DNA of 64,000 bases, taken from positions 19,770,330-19,834,329 of the forward strand of contig OX621245.1 in NCBI GenBank assembly GCA_951640165.1, in the 5' to 3' direction. Numbering within the stretch: position 1 is the stretch's first letter; every line of letters begins with the position of its first letter. This stretch comes from Pseudoips prasinana (lineage: Eukaryota; Arthropoda; Insecta; Lepidoptera; Nolidae). The translations under genes were made by a program, and so were the position numbers. Shown here in pieces: positions 44,092 through 55,110 of the stretch. Below the pieces are notes generated by a model that saw only the letters and a program-made list of their open reading frames with translations, searched no databases and was not told where the DNA came from.

Positions 44092-46755
44092 CTACCTGGT
44101 AACTAACAACAGAGGAATGTGCTGTAATGATGTCGGACACTTTTACCTACTGTGCCGATATTGCCATAGGCCGCGTCCCTATCACTAATATTCGAAGATG
44201 CGATTGGTGTAATAACTACTTAATTAAAGTTCGATGTGAATTTCGGAGAGCACGTAAAAAATATAATAAACTAAAAAAACGTAAAATTGTAGGCGATGTT
44301 TTAAATAATGCATATATAAATCTCAAAATAGCTCGTTCACGTTACCGCTCGTCAATAGAGAAATCCAAAGGCAATCTTATTAGAAAAATAGTCGATAAAT
44401 TAGATAAAGAAGGCCCGTGGTCACCCCTATACCATGAGTTTAAAGCAAATAGGTCTATAGATTTAGCTTATATTCAAAACATAAAAATCAATAATACCTA
44501 CACCAGTGGCATAGAGGAGACCACGGAATCCTTACTTAATTCGCTCATACCTGATGATAGTTCCTTGAACGATAATGACTACCATAAGCAGATTAGACAG
44601 TGGGCAAACATTCCACCCGCTACCTATATGTCTAGTCTTCCTACAATTAATGAGTTTATGAATACTGTGAAATCGCTACCTGTTAACAAAGCTTCAGGTG
44701 AAGATAAAATATCCAACAAAATGATAATAGAAGCCACAAAACAATCCGGTGATTCAATACTAAAAGTTTTTAATCGTTGCATATCTGAAGGGACTTTTCC
44801 GCGTTCTTGGCGCAGCGGTTTTATTCGTATTATACCAAAAAATGGCGATAAACTGCCTGAAGACCCTAAGTCATACCGACCAATAACGTTACTGCCTTCC
44901 TTAGGCAAGCTTCTAGAACGACTTATTGTACCGCGATTGCTGCCGGGAGGACCAAAATTTCACGGAAATCAATTTGGTTTTACTGCGGGTAAATCGACAG
45001 TGGACGCAGCTATCTCAGTGAGGAAAGCTGTAAACTCGTCCGAATGTAAATACGTTTTGGCCATATTCCTAGATATTTCAGGGGCGTTTGATAATACTTG
45101 GTGGCCAATTTTGTTATAAAAACTTAAGTTACGCGGTTGTTACAATAATATATATTCGATAATCACATCTTATTTCGTACATGGCTCTGCAACTCTTAAG
45201 CTTGGTCACTTCAGAGTCACTAAATCGTTAACCATGGGTTGCCCCCAGGGCTCAGTGCTCGCGTCGTATCTCTGGAACTTGGGTTTTGATGACTTCTTGA
45301 CATTACCCTTGCCATCACGCTGCTCTCTAACGGCATATGCTGACGATGGCCTCTTACTTATACAGGGTAACTCCAGGAGAGAGTTGGAAAATCTGGCTCA
45401 AACTTGCTTAAGTATGATAAGTGAATGGGGTAAAAGAAATCGCCTTACATTTGCTCCTCATAAAACCTACCAACTCCTTCTTAAAGGTGAACTAAAATCC
45501 CCCCCGGGCGTAAAACTTAATAATGTTACTGTAAAACGCAAAATATCAACCTGTTATTTGGGTTTAGTTTTAGAAAAGAATTTCTCGTTTATAGAACATA
45601 TTAAATCAGTTGGGGAAAAAGCTAAGCGAAACTTTTTTGCACTTACAAGGATATCGACGGCAACCTGGGGCCTCTCTTTTAATACTCTTAAAATCATTTA
45701 CGGGGCAACCTATCTTGGGTGTATATGCTACGGCTCGCCTGTGTGGGCTGATAGGGCTACCATCGGAGCTGCTCGCCGTAAATTACTACAAAGCCAGAGG
45801 TTGGCGTTGATATTTCTGTGTAAAGCCTATAGAACAGTGAGCACAGAGGCCCTACCTGTCCTAGCGGGTGTACTACCGGTTGATCTTGAAGTACAAAGAC
45901 GAGCAGCAATGTATTATTCTACGCGCGATAATTTAGAAAATGATTTCTTATCATTACGCGACCGTGCGAAAATAACCAGGCTATTTATGCCAATAGCTGA
46001 CTTAAATAACGAACTTCTAAATGAATGGCAATGTAGATGGAATACGTCAACCAAGGGTCGCCATCTGCACCAGTTCTTTCCGGACGTACGGGAACGGTTA
46101 AATAAAATTTGGCTAATCATAGACCATTGTGTTGCACAATTTCTTACCGGACACGGCAATTTTAAAAGTAAATTGTATAGTTTCAAATTAGTATCTTCAC
46201 CAATCTGTCTGTGCTCAACATCCGGTAACGAATATGAACAAACTGCTCACCACATCCTGTGGGAGTGTGATCTCTGGCAAAATCAGCGTGATATTATGTT
46301 AAACAGCTTGCAACCAATATCTGGAGTAGTTTATTATACGGATCTTGTAGCAACAAGGAACAACTTCCGTGCGTTTAAGCGTTTTTGCCATACCTACTAT
46401 TGGAATCAAATATAACAGCTCACTTAGGACCCTTAAATTGATCCTCGGTGCTTTTGCAGCTGGCTTCTCTAGTTGCAAATCTCTCATTTTATGAGGCTAT
46501 AGCCTCTTTACATCATTCTGTCTCCCGTTTTGCTCTGGAGGGAAGTGGAACTATTCATTTTCTAACTCCTCCTTTTTTTTCTGTTTCTGATTAAATTCGT
46601 TGCGGGATCCAAGACAGTTAAAGCGATTCCCCGGGACATGCCTGAGCTTCACCGCTCAGTGTCATTTCATTGTGTGCCACTGTTGATCCTGGCTTACAGG
46701 AGTTGCAGTGGTGGGTAAGAGGGAGGGACTAGTCCCGTTATAAAAAAAAAAAAAA
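44092..46755 (+). mobile_element. R1-like LINE, copy 1, 5' truncated
   Basis: The element is bounded by a 12-bp target duplication GGTTACTGGTTA (44080-44091 and 46756-46767) and ends in a poly-A of 14. It covers the end of the endonuclease domain, the reverse transcriptase and the C-terminal zinc-knuckle region of ORF2, plus a 3' untranslated region of about 330 bp. 5' truncation is what incomplete target-primed reverse transcription produces. The near-identical copy at 57510-59209 shows that the family was active recently. Confidence 0.92.
44127..46415 (+). pseudogene. R1-like ORF2 (reverse transcriptase), one stop codon
   Basis: 763 codons in one frame, broken only by TAA at 45117-45119 (the other copy has CAA there). 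Piece one (44127-45116) holds the linker after the endonuclease and the RT fingers: SYRPITLLPSLGKLLERLI, NQFGFTAGKSTVDAAISV and AIFLDISGAFDNTWWP (first catalytic aspartate). Piece two (45120-46415) holds GCPQGSVLASYLWNLGFDD, the YADD box at 45336-45347 and YLGLVLEKNFSFIEH. Near the C-terminus is a C-x-C ... H-x4-C knuckle (CLCSTSGNEYEQ ... ILWEC). The true ORF2 began upstream with an endonuclease domain that is missing here. The ATG at 44127 is an internal methionine. The clade call rests on the RT motifs and the knuckle, and R1-type is more likely than Jockey. Confidence 0.88.
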
Positions 46756-46767
46756 GGTTACTGGTTA

Positions 46768-47124
46768 ATTTATTTGTTTAGTGCGAGTGTTGTTAAAAAT
46801 ATTGTTATGCGAGTATTATTGTTAAAAAAGCAGCGAACTAATATTTCCCAATGAAGCCGTAATGCCGTAAGCTAGTTAAGTTCAATTTGGTAAGTAAAAT
46901 TTGGCGAATAGGGAAATTAAGAAAATCACAAAATAATGAAATCCGTATATAACTCCATTTTTGATACAGACAGTGTAGACAATCGGACCGATTTTGGTTA
47001 TTTTTATAGCGTTTCAGTGCGAGCGGGACCCTGAATAATTTTATAGTAGATTAACAATAAACCTGCTAAGTAGCACTGCGATCAGATTCCCAGTTATATT
47101 TCTATTTGTGTATAATTCTATTTG
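46768..47124. other. Unassigned AT-rich DNA
   Basis: This is the right flank of the R1-like insertion. It may belong to the Helitron begun at 43741, but no 3' signal proves this. Confidence 0.35.
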
Positions 47125-47354
47125 TCAATACTAATATTATAAAGAGGAAACGTTTGTGAGTTTGTAAGGGGTAATCTCTGGATCTACTGAACCGATTTTC
47201 AAAATTATTTCACCATTAAAAAGATACGTTATTGTTAAGTGTCATAGGCTATAAAAAAAATCATCCCGAACGTTTAACCCGAAGTATTACGCGGGACATA
47301 CGGGCAGGGACAAAAATATTTATAACGCGGAACAAAGTCCGCGGGCAATGCTAG
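47125..47354 (+). mobile_element. Helitron-like element, sixth type
   Basis: Starts TCAATACTAATATTATAAAG and ends 'aaagtccgcgggcaatgctag' with CTAG at 47351-47354. The middle ('ggatctactgaaccgatttt', 'acgcgggacatacgggcagg') is not that of the Lep1-like copies. It shares the 5' end and hairpin principle only. Confidence 0.75.
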
Positions 47355-47509
47355 TTAAATATATTCACCACTTAGGTATTAACATACACATGCACTTGCC
47401 GAGCTTAAAATTAAGTAATAAAATTTAATTCAATGTAATATTACTTACTTACTTATGGGTTATTCCGATGCGGTCTGTTCTATCCTATGTTATAATATGT
47501 TGTATACTA

Positions 47510-47553
47510 CTTAAATAAGCATCAAGATAAAACTATCTTGATGCTTATTTAAG
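47510..47553. repeat. 20-bp perfect inverted repeat, 4-nt loop
   Basis: 47510-47529 and 47534-47553 are exact complements around AAAC. Confidence 0.97.
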
Positions 47554-48559
47554 GAATATACATATCATCAACATTATGTCGTCAACTGCTGAGACCATCG
47601 GAAGTTAGTTAAGCAGTACTATAATTATTATGAATTTATGACCCTTTTATTCATTATAATAAATCAAATAAAAGGTATTCTAGTTAACACTACATCTCGT
47701 TACTTTGTTAGCGACCTTAATTTATTAATGAGTTCGGACTTCAAATTACACTAAAAACATTGCTACTCATACCTAAATAAAAAAAAGCGGGGCAGTCTTT
47801 GAGGAGTGCCGATAGAAGTTAAAACTATTTTTTCATTTCTCATTCTCGGAAAGTAGTGTTTATTTAATCTGAGTAGCGAATAGAAGATGCTTCTTCCCAC
47901 GGTAAAGGCTCATCGTAATTGCTTCTCTCTCTCTATATAATAATGAGAATAAATTTTAAATTTAGAACTAAATTTGGTTAGACAGTTGGCTGTAAAAATC
48001 TAACATAATTAATATAGTGCATAATGCCGCTAAAGAAATGTTCACTTCAAAAATGCTGTCATGTGAGTGTATAAACGGCCAGTGTGAATAAAAAAAAGAC
48101 CCTCCATCTTACGAATATTCGACCAGGTTACGTGTCCTGACGCAATATACCCTATCCCAAAAAGTGCACAACACCGCTAAACAAGTTTCCACTTCAAAAA
48201 ATATTCATAATATTATTTTATCCCGCATAACCACGTAACTCGCTCGAGCACTGAAACGGTTAGGATGTTTCTTTATGATATACTACGTATAAACGAGGAG
48301 TTATTTACCTCCTCGTTAGCATCACAACATCCTGCATGTAATGACGTGACACTACCGACTCAGGAATGCTCTCAGATTAATATGTCGACATTTTATGCGA
48401 ACCAACAATTTGAAGGTGCATAGACACACGGAAAATTCCCATATTTTATAAAACTGGAATATCAGGCAGTTTCTTTAATAATATGGGGGTTTATACATTG
48501 CACCCACTTGAGTCGAGACTAGCGAAAATAACTTTTGTAGAGTTTGAGTCTCTAACCTC
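47554..48559. other. Unassigned DNA with a diverged direct repeat
   Basis: 'ccgctaaagaaatgttcact' (about 48026) and 'ccgctaaacaagtttccact' (about 48175) are related segments 149 bp apart, each followed by 'tcaaaaa'. A 9-bp hairpin (AACGAGGAG) lies at about 48291-48317. No gene is supported. Confidence 0.5.
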
Positions 48560-48825
48560 ATTCTACATAATCTAACCTTAGAAAACCCGGACTTCAACTT
48601 TAATTACATCATTTTGGAAAAGAGCTTATACTCTTACATTGCTGGACCAATATTAACCAAACAAGGCTAAAAGCCACCGTAAGGAAACTGGCTTTCAAGA
48701 GAAAAAACCGCATCAAAATCGATCCATCCATTTGAGAGCTATGATGCCACAGAAACACACACACGCAGACATCGACGTCAAACTTATATAACACCCTTTT
48801 TTTTGCAGCAGGGGTTAAAAAGAAA
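48560..48825. mobile_element. Widespread lepidopteran repeat, class uncertain
   Basis: Contains 'gcatcaaaatcgatccatcc', 'tttgagagctatgatgccac', a (CA)n run and 'gacgtcaaacttatataaca', which I know as a very abundant lepidopteran segment. The class (Helitron or MITE) is not settled by the sequence. Its ends are approximate. Confidence 0.5.
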
Positions 48826-49449
48826 CTCTGTAGTAGGTAAGTATATTAAAATTCAATAGTTTGTTTTATTATCCGCAGTATAATTGTTAACATCCTAATT
48901 TTAAATTGATAAATTTACGAAGAACCGGATACAAAATAATATTGTATACCAAATTACTTCTAACATTGAACTTGATGGCCTAATGACCGAAGAACAAAGG
49001 TGACCGAAGAAGGTGAATACATTATTTAAAAAATTTCATTTCAGTACGATACAACATGTGACGTCATATCTATTTGATTTTATTGTTCACAAATAACGTG
49101 GTAGCCGTCTAAAAGCTGACTTAGGCAATGACTTTGAATGCAATGTTTTCGCGTTTTAACAGGGTTTAAAATAAAGTTTCTTTTTTGTATTTAACAAATA
49201 TATGGAACATATCTGCTAAGTATTTACCATAGCCTATGATGCATGCACCTCTCATGTAATATTAATACATACTTATGCGTTGTAAACTGTTCCCCGCACC
49301 TAGGATTACAACATTAATATAACAAACATGTGGTTCAAGCTTAATATACTTTCCCAGTCGAGTTACTCATAGAGCAAAAGGAGGTTGATACGCTCTTTGC
49401 TCAACCGACAGTTGTCGACCGACAGGTCTATGAGCGGTTTACGTTTCTA
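48826..49449. other. AT-rich DNA, nothing recognised
   Basis: No supported feature. Confidence 0.45.
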
Positions 49450-49705
49450 CGGTATAAGGTTCTACGAGCTATGTGCCCTGCCTACTGCCATTTCAGCTTT
49501 TCAATCCTTTAGACTATGTCAGTTACTTTAGTTCTGTGAATTTCGGCCCTCACTTCATTGCTGTTTGGGTAGCCTTAGGCTTTTTTATGAGGCCCATAGT
49601 TAACGAACAAGATGGACTAATGATCTAGTTAAGGTCACTGAAAGCCGCTGGATAGCGCAAAACCGGCTATTGTGGAGACCTTTATCCAGTAGTGGTAGTT
49701 TTTAG
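49450..49705. mobile_element. Two opposed RTE LINE remnants
   Basis: 49455-49595 is a decayed minus-strand piece ('ctacgagctatgtgccctgc', then 'tgaggcccatagttaacg') matching 24725-24905. 49605-49705 is a plus-strand piece ('agatggactaatgatctagt', 'tattgtggagacctttatcc') matching the other orientation of the same LINE end. An old inversion or two insertions could explain this. Confidence 0.65.
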
Positions 49706-49714
49706 GCAAACCTG

Positions 49715-50310
49715 ATAAAGATAAAGATTTATTTATTGCCAAACTGTGTACATGCTAGGTCTTATTTCTAGGTTAAGATTCACAGTCTACCCAAATCGAA
49801 TATGCAATACAAGGCGCAACAATGCGGCTTAAAAACTTAAATTAACTAAAACTAAATATATTTTTTCCCAAAATATTCTTGTAGATCATAAAAAACTTTA
49901 TCTATCAACCATTTTTTAAGTTTTGTTTTAAATTAATTCCCGTTTAATGCTTTTATAACTGTAGGTAGGTGATTGTACACACGGATAGCTGTAATATATG
50001 CACTTTTATAGTAAAGCATGTTGTTAATAATGGGCAAATTAATATTATGTTTATATTGACTACGAATATTTGTCTTAGTAGTCGATTTAAAATTAAAATA
50101 GAGCATATTGTTTTTGACAAATAAACACAGCTCAAGTATATAAATTCCTGTAAGCGTTAAAAAGTTTTTCGTTCTAAACACTGCTTTTAATGTCTCAGTG
50201 CTGTACATGTTATAGATAGTCCGCAAGCATTTTTTTTGTAAAATGAATGTGGATTGTACGTTCGTTGAATTGCCCCAGTATATGATACCGTACAATATGA
50301 TGATGATTCT
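49715..50310 (-). pseudogene. LINE RT C-terminal remnant (CR1/Jockey-like)
   Basis: The minus frame 50295-49933 (120 codons) reads YGIIYWGNSTNVQSTFILQK, then CLRTIYNMYSTETLKAVFR, and near the end RVYNHLPTVIKAL. The YG..YWGNS segment and the YN.LP ending are conserved in CR1/Jockey-type ORF2 C-termini. The 3' untranslated region continues to about 49715 with a (ATCTTT)-type tail. It is 5' truncated at the SINE at 50314. No catalytic motif is present. Confidence 0.85.
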
Positions 50311-50313
50311 GAT

Positions 50314-50525
50314 GTTTGTCTGGCCTGTGAGTGTAGTGTTTAGTGATTCCGACTGCTAAGCCAAAGGTTGTTGGTTCGATTATCACCCAGGACAATATTG
50401 TTTGTCCCAGGACAATTGTTTGTGTGATGAGCTCGTGCTCGAACAAATACTCGTAGTATTTATTCTGTGGTATTCCTGGATTCCTGGTTGCCATAGTACA
50501 AGCTCTGCCTAGTTTGGGATCACAA
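50314..50525 (+). mobile_element. tRNA-headed SINE, head type B
   Basis: Head 'ctggcctgtgagtgtagtgt' with 'gattccgactgctaagcca' and the B box 'gttggttcgattatcaccca'. The segment 'caggacaatattgtttgtcc' is locally duplicated. The tail of the body is 'agtacaagctctgcctagtt'. Confidence 0.8.
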
Positions 50526-51086
50526 ATATACTTTTTTTGTGTATGTAATTAGGCACATACGAGTACGTGTGAAGTTCAAAAAGAGAAATATATAACGTAG
50601 ATAACTTTATAAAGCAAAATATGTAGAGCACACAGCGTAGCAGATTTTGATACTTTTTACTTCTAAATAGACACATGACATACGGACGATTAAGTTAGAC
50701 TCGTTACTTTAGTTACACGAACAATAGTTTATATCATTGCATGCTGCTATTTATTTAAACTCAATAATTACCGACTGAAATATTACAAAGTTTAGCTTTA
50801 TTCATACCCACGACAGCATATTAACAGAAACTAATGGTATAACATTAAAATTTACAATAAGCTTGCCTTTGTTACTGGCATTTTGTTCAAATTTATTTAA
50901 AAATACAAACGAATAGTAAATTTGTAGCATTGAAAATTAAGTTTGAGCTAGATCTATTAAAATGCATAAAGTCGGTATAATAGTGGCCCTAATTCTAACA
51001 ACACTAATTTAACTTATTTATATATTATAATTTTACTTTGTATTGTTATGAAACAAACTGAAATACATAATTTCAGTCCTGATAAT
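50526..51086. other. Unique-looking AT-rich DNA
   Basis: No supported feature. Confidence 0.45.
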
Positions 51087-51275
51087 TCTACTAATATTTA
51101 TAAGGAGAAAGTTTGTGAGTGTGTGAGTGTGTATGTTTTGTGTGTTACTTCTTCACGTCTAAACGGTTGGAGCGATTTTAATGAAATTTGGTATGGAGTT
51201 AGCTGACACCCTGGAGTAACACATAGGCTATAATTTATAATGTTTAATGCGGGTAAAACCGCGGGGCACACCTAG
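51087..51275 (+). mobile_element. Non-autonomous Helitron (Lep1-like), full length
   Basis: Begins TCTACTAATATTTATAAGG and ends 'atgcgggtaaaaccgcgggg' plus 'cacacctag' with CTAG at 51272-51275, followed by T. At 189 bp it is the clearest full-length plus-strand copy. The hairpin GCGG-GTAAAA-CCGC is intact. Confidence 0.92.
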
Positions 51276-51323
51276 TTTATTATAAATGCGTAATACTGAG
51301 GATCATAAGAACATGTAAACTAA

Positions 51324-51965
51324 TTGATTTTGCTCCAAAAGTATTTTTTTAAGTTTGACAGTTCTGAAAATGCCTTCGCCTTTTCATTCGACAACAGGTT
51401 GAGCGGCTTTGGCGGCGGTGTGCCTATGTATATTAAAGCAGAGCACCAGTTTCACCAAACGCCCCTAAAACTGACCCTGTCTTCTCAAAGTTACTCTTTG
51501 CTACCAGTTAGTTACCAACCTGAGTCAAAAAGTCGACACCCAAAGAGGCCTGGCACTAACCTTGTAACTCAGTTTGTAATTTTATTATGTAAAAGTATAC
51601 TAGATATAAGAATAATCTCATGTTACATATACTACCGGGCTCCACAAAGTAACACTTTTATGTGGAAATGTATAAGATTCTATAATAAACTTCCCAATGA
51701 TATTAGATAATTCATTCTATTCTGATAATTTTAAAAGAATGATGAACCCCAATTGTGTAGCAGGGTATATTACAAAATTTCTGATTATTTACCTAAATGT
51801 CAGATTGATTTTAAATTAATTTTATTATAAAAAAGGATTCCTACTGATATTTCTGGCAGTGTTTCTCTGTAGCTGCCAAGCGCAGCACGGTAGTTACGTT
51901 AAAAAAAAATCTACATAAATGTATTTTTCGCAGAAGAAATGAATTTATAAATTTGAATTGAATTT
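51324..51965 (+). pseudogene. LINE remnant, endonuclease piece fused to the ORF2 end
   Basis: A 128-codon frame starts near LSGFGGGVPMYIKAEHQF, which looks like the middle of an AP-endonuclease domain, and ends FMWKCIRFYNKLPNDIR (the YNKLP ending). The RT in between is missing, so this is either a large internal deletion or a switch during reverse transcription. The 3' region ('ggcagtgtttctctgtagct') matches the tails at 38228 and 40060 and ends in a GAATTGAATT-type repeat. Confidence 0.75.
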
Positions 51966-52814
51966 AAATTTACTACTCCTATATGGCTGGTGCGTTCTAT
52001 GCCCGGTGACACAAAAACAACGTAAGCTAACTGTAAAAATCATGTTAATAATATATATAAACGAACAAGATTTGAAGACATTTCAATTAATTTAATCGCA
52101 TACATATTTTATGACATTTTAATTAATCTGGTCGTGTAAGATAAAGAATTACCGCCTATAACGACTAAATTTGATGGTAAGTTATTAAAATAAACGTCAA
52201 CATTCAAATTTAATTTCAAAGATGAACATGAAACTCGCTCAGTCGGTTCGCGCTATAATACCGCTTTTGTTTGCATTTCTACGTATTCCAAAATTCAATT
52301 TAAATATGATGGCGCAGAGCACAAACATGAGATCAGCAGATTTAAATGACGGGCACCATTTGTCGAGGTTTCACGCGCGGCGCCACACACGCCCGCGAAG
52401 CCGGCCAATTCGCAAATTAATTGCTTTCCGATGTTATTTTTTACACGAAATTTACTTTGAAGAATACTGTCGTGTTGTGAATTCGGATATTAATATTCTT
52501 GAAGTACTGTTAATCCAATTTGGGTTCTGAGCCTGAAAATGAAAAATGAACGCAAGCCTTAGGCCAGTACGAATGAGAATTTACAGAAACCACGAGACTT
52601 CGGAATTTGAGATTATCATATTCTCATTTGTTTGAAATGAAGTTAGTGTGTTCTCTGATTGTATGTTGTCTGATGTTAATGTTGTATTACTAGGTTTGAG
52701 GAAGGTCAGAGTTCATTAGAGAGAGAGATAGGGTTGACACTGCGGCATTGATCCACGCATTGAGGCCACGCAGATCAGCACTGCAGAAATGCAGTACTAG
52801 CTGAGATAGGGCCC
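51966..52814. other. Non-repeat DNA with a GC-rich core
   Basis: The 102-codon plus frame 52222-52530 covers a GC-rich patch (52370-52420, 'cacgcgcggcgccacacacg') but resembles no protein. It may be regulatory or unique. Nothing else was recognised. Confidence 0.4.
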
Positions 52815-52924
52815 TTTTTCATACCAGTACGGAAAATTAATAATGTTTAAAATGTATAGGTACCACAATTGAATGTACTTTCCGTATATGTTATGAAAAT
52901 AAAATTATTTCTTTCTTTCTTTCA
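52815..52924 (+). mobile_element. LINE or SINE 3' end with (TTTC)n tail
   Basis: 'tttttcataccagtacggaa' leads to AATAAAATTATTTCTTTC and three TTTC units, a simple-repeat retroposon tail. No ORF end was identified. Confidence 0.55.
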
Positions 52925-53489
52925 TATTGCTAGTGTCGTGGACTACGGGAACGCTACCGTTGCATGTTATGCTGGCCGTATGCTTGCTCAAAAATTTGCA
53001 TTAAAGTTTGACAAACGACAAACGCGGATATAAATTTACTACTAGCAAACTGAGCTATTACACAATCAGACTTATGTACAAATACCTGGTTTCATTTCAA
53101 AGAAAACTCGTGAATAACATTTGTAATAAAAAACTCACTCTGTACAGTATATCTGATTGTGGACCACTAAATTTATCCCGATTTGATCCGTCTAACGTTA
53201 AAAATACTTACAGATCATTTTGCCCTGCTTAGTTTCAAAGTATCTTGAGGATAAGGCCCACCCCGGAGCAAAGACTTGGTGAACAAAGCATGAAATCTTC
53301 CTCATAATGGGTGCCATTTACGTGACTCGTGCGGACTGTAGAGAAAAGAGAGCAACATTGAAGCCCGCAGTCTGAGGAAATCATTTTATCCTTTACATGG
53401 CCCGTATCCAACCACTTGTAAATACCCTATGTTTGCAAGATTTATTTGCCTTGAAACCAACAGCTGTTTTCTAACAATTGCAACACTCG
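52925..53489. other. Unassigned DNA
   Basis: The plus frame 53008-53232 matches nothing. The stretch ahead of the tandem repeat at 53490 carries no recognisable repeat. Confidence 0.4.
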
Positions 53490-53531
53490 CTGATAGGGGT
53501 TATATCGCTACTGATAGGGGTTTTGTTGCTA
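53490..53531. repeat. Two-copy 21-bp tandem repeat
   Basis: CTGATAGGGGTTATATCGCTA is followed directly by CTGATAGGGGTTTTGTTGCTA. Confidence 0.9.
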
Positions 53532-53546
53532 CTTTTTTATATTCTA

Positions 53547-53865
53547 CTAGCTGTGCCCCGCGGTTTTACCTGCGTTAAATTTTATAAATTATCACAGTTC
53601 CTCCCCCGTAGGTGATAGCGTGATGATACGTAGCCAATATGCTGACCCGACCTTTTAGTAATATTCATGCAAAATTTGAAGTAAATCCATGCAGTACCTT
53701 TTGAGTTTAGCCCGGACATACATACAGACTAACAGACACAGACAAAAATTCTAAAAACTATATTTTTGGCTTTGATATCGATTGTAGTTCACGCCCCAAG
53801 TATCCTTTTTAAAAAATATTCAATGTACAGTTTTGACTTTCCTACGATTTTATTATATGTATAGA
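53547..53865 (-). mobile_element. Non-autonomous Helitron, third type, full length
   Basis: On plus it starts CTAG (53547-53550), then 'ctgtgccccgcggttttacc', and ends '...ttattatatgtataga' whose complement begins TCTATACATATAATAAAATC. The middle includes 'cctcccccgtaggtgatagc' and 'atccatgcagtaccttttga', shared with 21056-21320. It is about 319 bp, with host A and T on each side. Confidence 0.9.
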
Positions 53866-54852
53866 TGTTATTAAAGTCGCATATTTTATAGTTAGTTTAG
53901 AGGATTATCTTTTATCATTTCACGTAACCGTTTGGTCCTCTTGGAGGATGCGCGGCAGGTGTTAATAAAATAGACTTATCCATTCCCTATCGAATTATCA
54001 GTCATAAACATCGGAAAAATCGAGTAATATACATACAACTATCATACATAACAACTAAATCAAAAAAGATAACTGAAAACAAAGCATCTTAGATAATCTA
54101 GGAAATCTCCATACAAACGCTCTACGTATGATGTTTCTAGGTAAACATATTATTGTTCTGTGACAGGTAATACACGTTTCTCACTTTTACAACGATTATA
54201 TGAAAGTTCTGTATGTTTGGTTATGTTAAGTTTTCCTACTAGGTATTTATATATTTATTTAAACGGCAAACGGCTGTTGTATTTACGGTGCGCAACATAG
54301 ATATTTGCAGAGTTCAGTCGAGGCTACCTCTGTTTTTGTCAGGTTGTTTAAGTAGACAGAAACAACGGTTTTCCTTTACGACCTTAGTAATTAAGGTAAC
54401 GTCAAGACCAAAGTGAACCTACCGATGTGTCATTGCACCTAACTACATCGACTGTTATTACATTATGCAACCTAACCAATTACCATTAAATATATTCACT
54501 GGAGACTTCTGTAGTTTTGGTTTTGGAATTTATATTTAAAAACTTGCCTTACCTTTGAATAATTTAAATTCTCTAATCGTGCCATAGATTTTAACGAAAT
54601 GAAAACAATTACGGCGAGTGATGACGGTGGTGCAAATCACACCCCATGTCATCTCGTTGGGTGCGTAGAAATGATCCCGAGATAATACCTACCCAAGAAC
54701 GGTCACCAGCGTCTCTCTGGGTACTATTATAACTACATATTATAATAAATTTCCCATTCTTAGGGAAGGTTTTTTTCCAGCAATGGAATGGATGATGATG
54801 ATGAATGGAAATGGATCGGTGGTCGTTGATAGTTACGGTTAGTTAGTTAGTT
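53866..54852. other. AT-rich DNA with possible RTE trace
   Basis: At 54765-54820 'tttttccagcaatggaatgg' followed by (ATG)n resembles a decayed RTE tail. Nothing else was recognised. Confidence 0.4.
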
Positions 54853-55110
54853 GACGGTCACCGTAGCCTAGTTGGTAGTGCTCCTGCCTACGAAGCTGGT
54901 GGTCCTGGGTTCGAATCCCGGTAAGTGCAAATATTTGTGTGATGAGCACAAACATTTGTTTCTGAGTCATGGATGTTTTCTATGTATTTAAGTATTTATC
55001 TATCTATATAAGTATGAATATCGTCGCCTGGTACCCATAGTACAAGCTTTGCATAGTTTGGGGCCAGGATGATCTGTGGGACACTGTCCCTACATATTAA
55101 TTATTAATTA
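54853..55110 (+). mobile_element. tRNA-headed SINE, head type C, full length
   Basis: Identical in layout to 43273-43530: 'ggtcaccgtagcctagttgg', B box 'cctgggttcgaatcccggta', body and a tail ending 'acatattaattatta'. The left flank is (TTAG)n. Confidence 0.93.

Noticed and set aside
52222..52530. 102-aa plus-strand gene
   Set aside because: No protein motif. Kept only as a possible unique or regulatory block.
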